DNA of 7,353 bases, from the NCBI GenBank assembly GCA_020024075.1, contig JAHHUJ010000099.1:1-7353 (forward strand), in the 5' to 3' direction. Origin of the DNA: Psychrobacter sp. (GTDB lineage Bacteria > Pseudomonadota > Gammaproteobacteria > Pseudomonadales > Moraxellaceae). The stretch's first letter is position 1. Each line of letters opens with the position of its first letter. The notes beneath the pieces are model-generated. The model ran no database searches. It saw nothing but the letters and a program-made list of their open reading frames with translations, and was not told the origin of the DNA. A program made the translations under genes and the position numbers. Below are positions 5,225 to 7,353 of this stretch, piece after piece.

Positions 5225-5791
5225 ATGGCGTCAATTATTAATCAAGAAATCCCTGAGTTCAAAGCTGAAGCGTTTGTAAACGGCGAATTCAAAACCATCA
5301 CTTCAGAAGACGTAAAAGGTAAATGGGCTATCTTCATGTTCTACCCAGCAGACTTTACTTTCGTTTGTCCCACTGAACTAGAAGACATGGCAGCTCATTA
5401 TGAAGAGCTTAAAGGCCTAGGTGTAGAAGTATACTCAGTATCAACTGACACTCACTTCACACACAAAGCATGGCACGATTCTTCAGAAGCCATTGGTAAA
5501 GTAACTTTCCCAATGATCGGTGACCCAACTGGTCGTATTACTCGTGGCTTCAACGTAATGATTGAAGAAGACGGTCTAGCTGAGCGTGGTACGTTCGTAG
5601 TAGATCCAGATGGCAAAATCCAAGTTGCTGAAATCCACGCTGGCGGTATCGGCCGTAGTGCAAAAGATTTAGTTCGTAAAGTAAAAGCGGCTCAGTACGT
5701 TCGTGAAAACGACGGCGAAGTATGTCCAGCTGCTTGGGAACAAGGTCAAGAAACACTTAAACCAAGCCTAGACCTAGTAGGTAAAATCTAA
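5225..5791 (+). CDS. ahpC: AhpC, typical 2-Cys peroxiredoxin (alkyl hydroperoxide reductase subunit C)
   Basis: This cytoplasmic enzyme reduces hydrogen peroxide, organic peroxides and peroxynitrite. It has 188 aa, and is close to E. coli AhpC along its whole length. The peroxidatic site is PADFTFVCPTE (41-51), with C48, T45 and P41. Other matches are VYSVSTDTHFTHKAWH (69-84), MIGDPTG (97-103) and the conserved Arg121 of ERGTFVVDPDG. The resolving cysteine is C167 in EVCPAAW, and the chain ends in SLDLVGKI as in enterobacterial AhpC, without an added YF helix. The strong ribosome site and its own strong terminator suggest a highly expressed monocistronic gene. Divergent oxyR points to peroxide induction. 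The usual partner gene ahpF is not downstream, so the reductant must be encoded elsewhere or be a different system. Confidence 0.98.
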   Translation: MASIINQEIPEFKAEAFVNGEFKTITSEDVKGKWAIFMFYPADFTFVCPTELEDMAAHYEELKGLGVEVYSVSTDTHFTHKAWHDSSEAIGKVTFPMIGDPTGRITRGFNVMIEEDGLAERGTFVVDPDGKIQVAEIHAGGIGRSAKDLVRKVKAAQYVRENDGEVCPAAWEQGQETLKPSLDLVGKI

Positions 5792-5839
5792 TTAACAGCT
5801 AAGTGTATAATTAATAGCTAGTTATTCTAGATAGACAAT

Positions 5840-5873
5840 AAAGACCCCGCTATTAACTTAGCGGGGTCTTTTT
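5840..5873. terminator. Strong intrinsic terminator after ahpC
   Basis: AAAGACCCCGCTA (5840-5852) and TAGCGGGGTCTTT (5859-5871) form a perfect 13-bp stem with a 6-nt loop and a T-run on the plus strand. The A residues at the left edge give a short T-run on the minus strand too, so it may also end the telA transcript, whose stop codon lies about 85 bp away. No other terminator was seen between 5874 and 5958. Confidence 0.94.
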
Positions 5874-5958
5874 ATGGTTTAAGAACGGGTTTCACCTAAT
5901 AGCCTACTGAGCAAAGCAGTCTGATTAAATCATCAAACTGTTTACTAAATTCTGTCTA

Positions 5959-7212
5959 TTAAATATCAATATCTACTGAGTTAGAGCTGTTGGCTTGATT
6001 GGTGATTTTTTTGGTATCAATCTCTTTGGTAACCTCAAGCACTGTGGTCTGATTCGCTTTATCCAGATATTTTTGTGCTTTATCTACCTCGTGAGTCAAT
6101 GAATCCACCGTGGTTTTCATATTATCCAGCGCTTTTACTTTGTAGTCGCTGATCATGTCCATAGTTTCATAGATATTGTTAAACGCACTTTGTAGCTTAT
6201 CAAGCTCAATGGTGCTGTTGCTGGCCTGCTCATGAATCTCAGTAGATTGACGCTTCATCATGGCGGAAGTTGATTCGATTAAGCTGCTGGTAGTTTTGTT
6301 CAGTGCACTGATTTGATCTAATACCAGCTTTTGGTTAGTCATCGCTTGAGCCACAACAACTGCTGTACGTAAGGCAGAAACTGTGGTAGTAGTGGCACGA
6401 TCCACCCCTTTGATTAGCTCTAGGTTATTTTTGCGAATCGTATCTAATGCTAAATAACCTTGAACGTTGACAGCCAATTGCGTTAAGAAGTCGGTGTTTT
6501 TTTGACGCACATAAAACAGCATTTCTTCTTTAATAATACGGGCCTTTTCAGGGTCAGTGGCTTCAATCTCGTAGATTTTTTTCTCTAGCTGCTCATCAAT
6601 TTTTTTGCCCACATAAATGTACTGACGAATGGACTGCATTAAGTTCCACATATTAACTTTTTCTTGCTCAATCATAGCATTGTCTTTGAGCAGCTCATCT
6701 TTACCATTATAAAGACTAGTTACTACCGCATTAATATGCGACTGGGCAGATTCATACTGACGGAAGTAGTCTTGGACTTTATTGCCCATAGGGATTAAGC
6801 CAAAAAGTTTTCGTGAACTGCTTAGCTGTTTTTTACTAGGGTCTAGATCTTCTACAATACCGCGAAGCTCAGTCAATGACTTAGCAATAGGGGAGTTGTC
6901 AAATAAGCTTTTGTCCAAGCTTTTCGCAGGTAAGTCGAGCATACGATTAGAGACTTGGGCGGACTCGCGGATCTCTTTATTACCTAAGTTATGAATTGAT
7001 TGTACGTTTTCTTTGAATTCAGGGCTTTGTACTGGATTTGTCAGTACATGGCTTACAAAGGCATCAACTTTGGCATCGAGCTCGGGAATTTGATTGGGAT
7101 CAATCTTTACCATTTGATCCGCTTCACTAGTCGGTACTTCCTTTACTGGCTCAGGTGGGGTTAGGCTAATAGAGGGAGTGCTTGCACTTTCTGGAGGCGT
7201 TAATTCTTGCAT
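5959..7212 (-). CDS. telA: TelA/KlaA-family toxic anion resistance protein
   Basis: This belongs to the TelA family (named for plasmid tellurite resistance; in chromosomal copies the role is broader or unknown, often linked to envelope or metal stress). It has 417 aa, close to the family's usual size. A Pro/Ser/Thr-rich N-terminus (about 1-35) precedes an all-helical body. Family landmarks are LFGLIPMGNKVQDYFRQY (136-153), GKDELLKDNAMIEQEK (170-185) with MW (188-189), and LIKGVDRATTTTVSALRTA (266-284) followed by VVVAQAM (285-291) and QKLVLDQISALNKTT (294-308). The tail (about 320-390) is heptad-like and probably a coiled coil, ending in an acidic SVDIDI. There is no signal peptide or membrane segment, so it is cytoplasmic or peripheral. 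AAGGA (7219-7223, minus strand) sits six bases before the start. Any upstream operon partner lies outside the window. Confidence 0.93.
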   Translation of the reverse strand: MQELTPPESASTPSISLTPPEPVKEVPTSEADQMVKIDPNQIPELDAKVDAFVSHVLTNPVQSPEFKENVQSIHNLGNKEIRESAQVSNRMLDLPAKSLDKSLFDNSPIAKSLTELRGIVEDLDPSKKQLSSSRKLFGLIPMGNKVQDYFRQYESAQSHINAVVTSLYNGKDELLKDNAMIEQEKVNMWNLMQSIRQYIYVGKKIDEQLEKKIYEIEATDPEKARIIKEEMLFYVRQKNTDFLTQLAVNVQGYLALDTIRKNNLELIKGVDRATTTTVSALRTAVVVAQAMTNQKLVLDQISALNKTTSSLIESTSAMMKRQSTEIHEQASNSTIELDKLQSAFNNIYETMDMISDYKVKALDNMKTTVDSLTHEVDKAQKYLDKANQTTVLEVTKEIDTKKITNQANSSNSVDIDI

Positions 7213-7313
7213 TAGAGATCCTTGTAGTTGTTGTAGTTTATTTTGATAAATAGATTGATTAAAGCTTTAGCTTTATAAAGTAAATTTAAGTTGCGCTGAT
7301 TGAATCCGAGACT

Positions 7314-7341
7314 TATTAAATAAAGCGGCTATTAAATAAAG
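7314..7341. repeat. 12-bp direct repeat upstream of telA
   Basis: TATTAAATAAAG occurs at 7314-7325 and again at 7330-7341, a 16-bp period, in the AT-rich sequence 100-130 bp upstream of the telA start. The period is neither one nor two helical turns. No clear sigma-70 promoter for telA could be assigned in 7213-7353. The meaning is unknown, and the copies may be slippage debris. Confidence 0.5.
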
Positions 7342-7353
7342 TACCTATTGAAT

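Overview
The window looks like chromosomal DNA of a gammaproteobacterium of the Moraxellaceae, most likely Psychrobacter or a close relative. This rests on the protein types (an AhpC very close to the E. coli type, a two-cysteine OxyR, a second-type imelysin paired with DUF1513), the moderately AT-rich composition and the very AT-rich intergenic spacers. It is an inference from recognition, not from a database search. No mobile element, CRISPR array, tRNA or rRNA was seen.

Left part (1-2764), plus strand: the 3' end of a di-haem oxidoreductase (DUF1111 type), a complete imelysin-family lipoprotein, and a complete DUF1513 beta-propeller protein whose start codon abuts the imelysin stop codon (TAAATG). 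Imelysin, di-haem oxidoreductase and DUF1513 genes recur together in proteobacteria as an envelope cluster linked to iron. The biochemical role of the cluster is not settled, which makes it the nearest thing here to an under-described system. A YgjP-like (DUF45) zinc metallopeptidase gene follows at 2907-3599 after a repeat-bearing spacer.

Middle (3600-5873): an array of 20-bp tandem repeats runs into a strong hairpin that can terminate transcription from both sides. Then come oxyR on the minus strand (3799-4719), a 505-bp divergent regulatory region, and ahpC on the plus strand (5225-5791) with its own strong terminator. OxyR keeps both redox cysteines (C200, C209), and the arrangement is the usual peroxide sensor facing its peroxiredoxin target. 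The divergent region holds a perfect inverted repeat (a candidate regulator site), an extended -10 promoter pointing at ahpC, and an unusually long leader of about 260 nt. This leader is bracketed by two copies of AAGGAGCCA exactly 240 bp apart, the second being the ahpC ribosome binding site. Collapsing the repeat would leave a compact promoter, ribosome binding site and start codon, so the leader may be a later insertion or duplication.

Right part (5874-7353): telA on the minus strand (TelA/KlaA toxic-anion-resistance family, 417 aa), with about 140 bp of AT-rich upstream sequence reaching the window edge.

Taken together, the window carries an iron-linked envelope cluster, peroxide sensing and removal, and a tellurite-resistance-type protein. 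A shared metal and redox stress theme is plausible, but nothing in the sequence shows co-regulation across the blocks. Distinct short tandem repeats lie at the 3' ends of three genes (10, 20 and 13 bp units).
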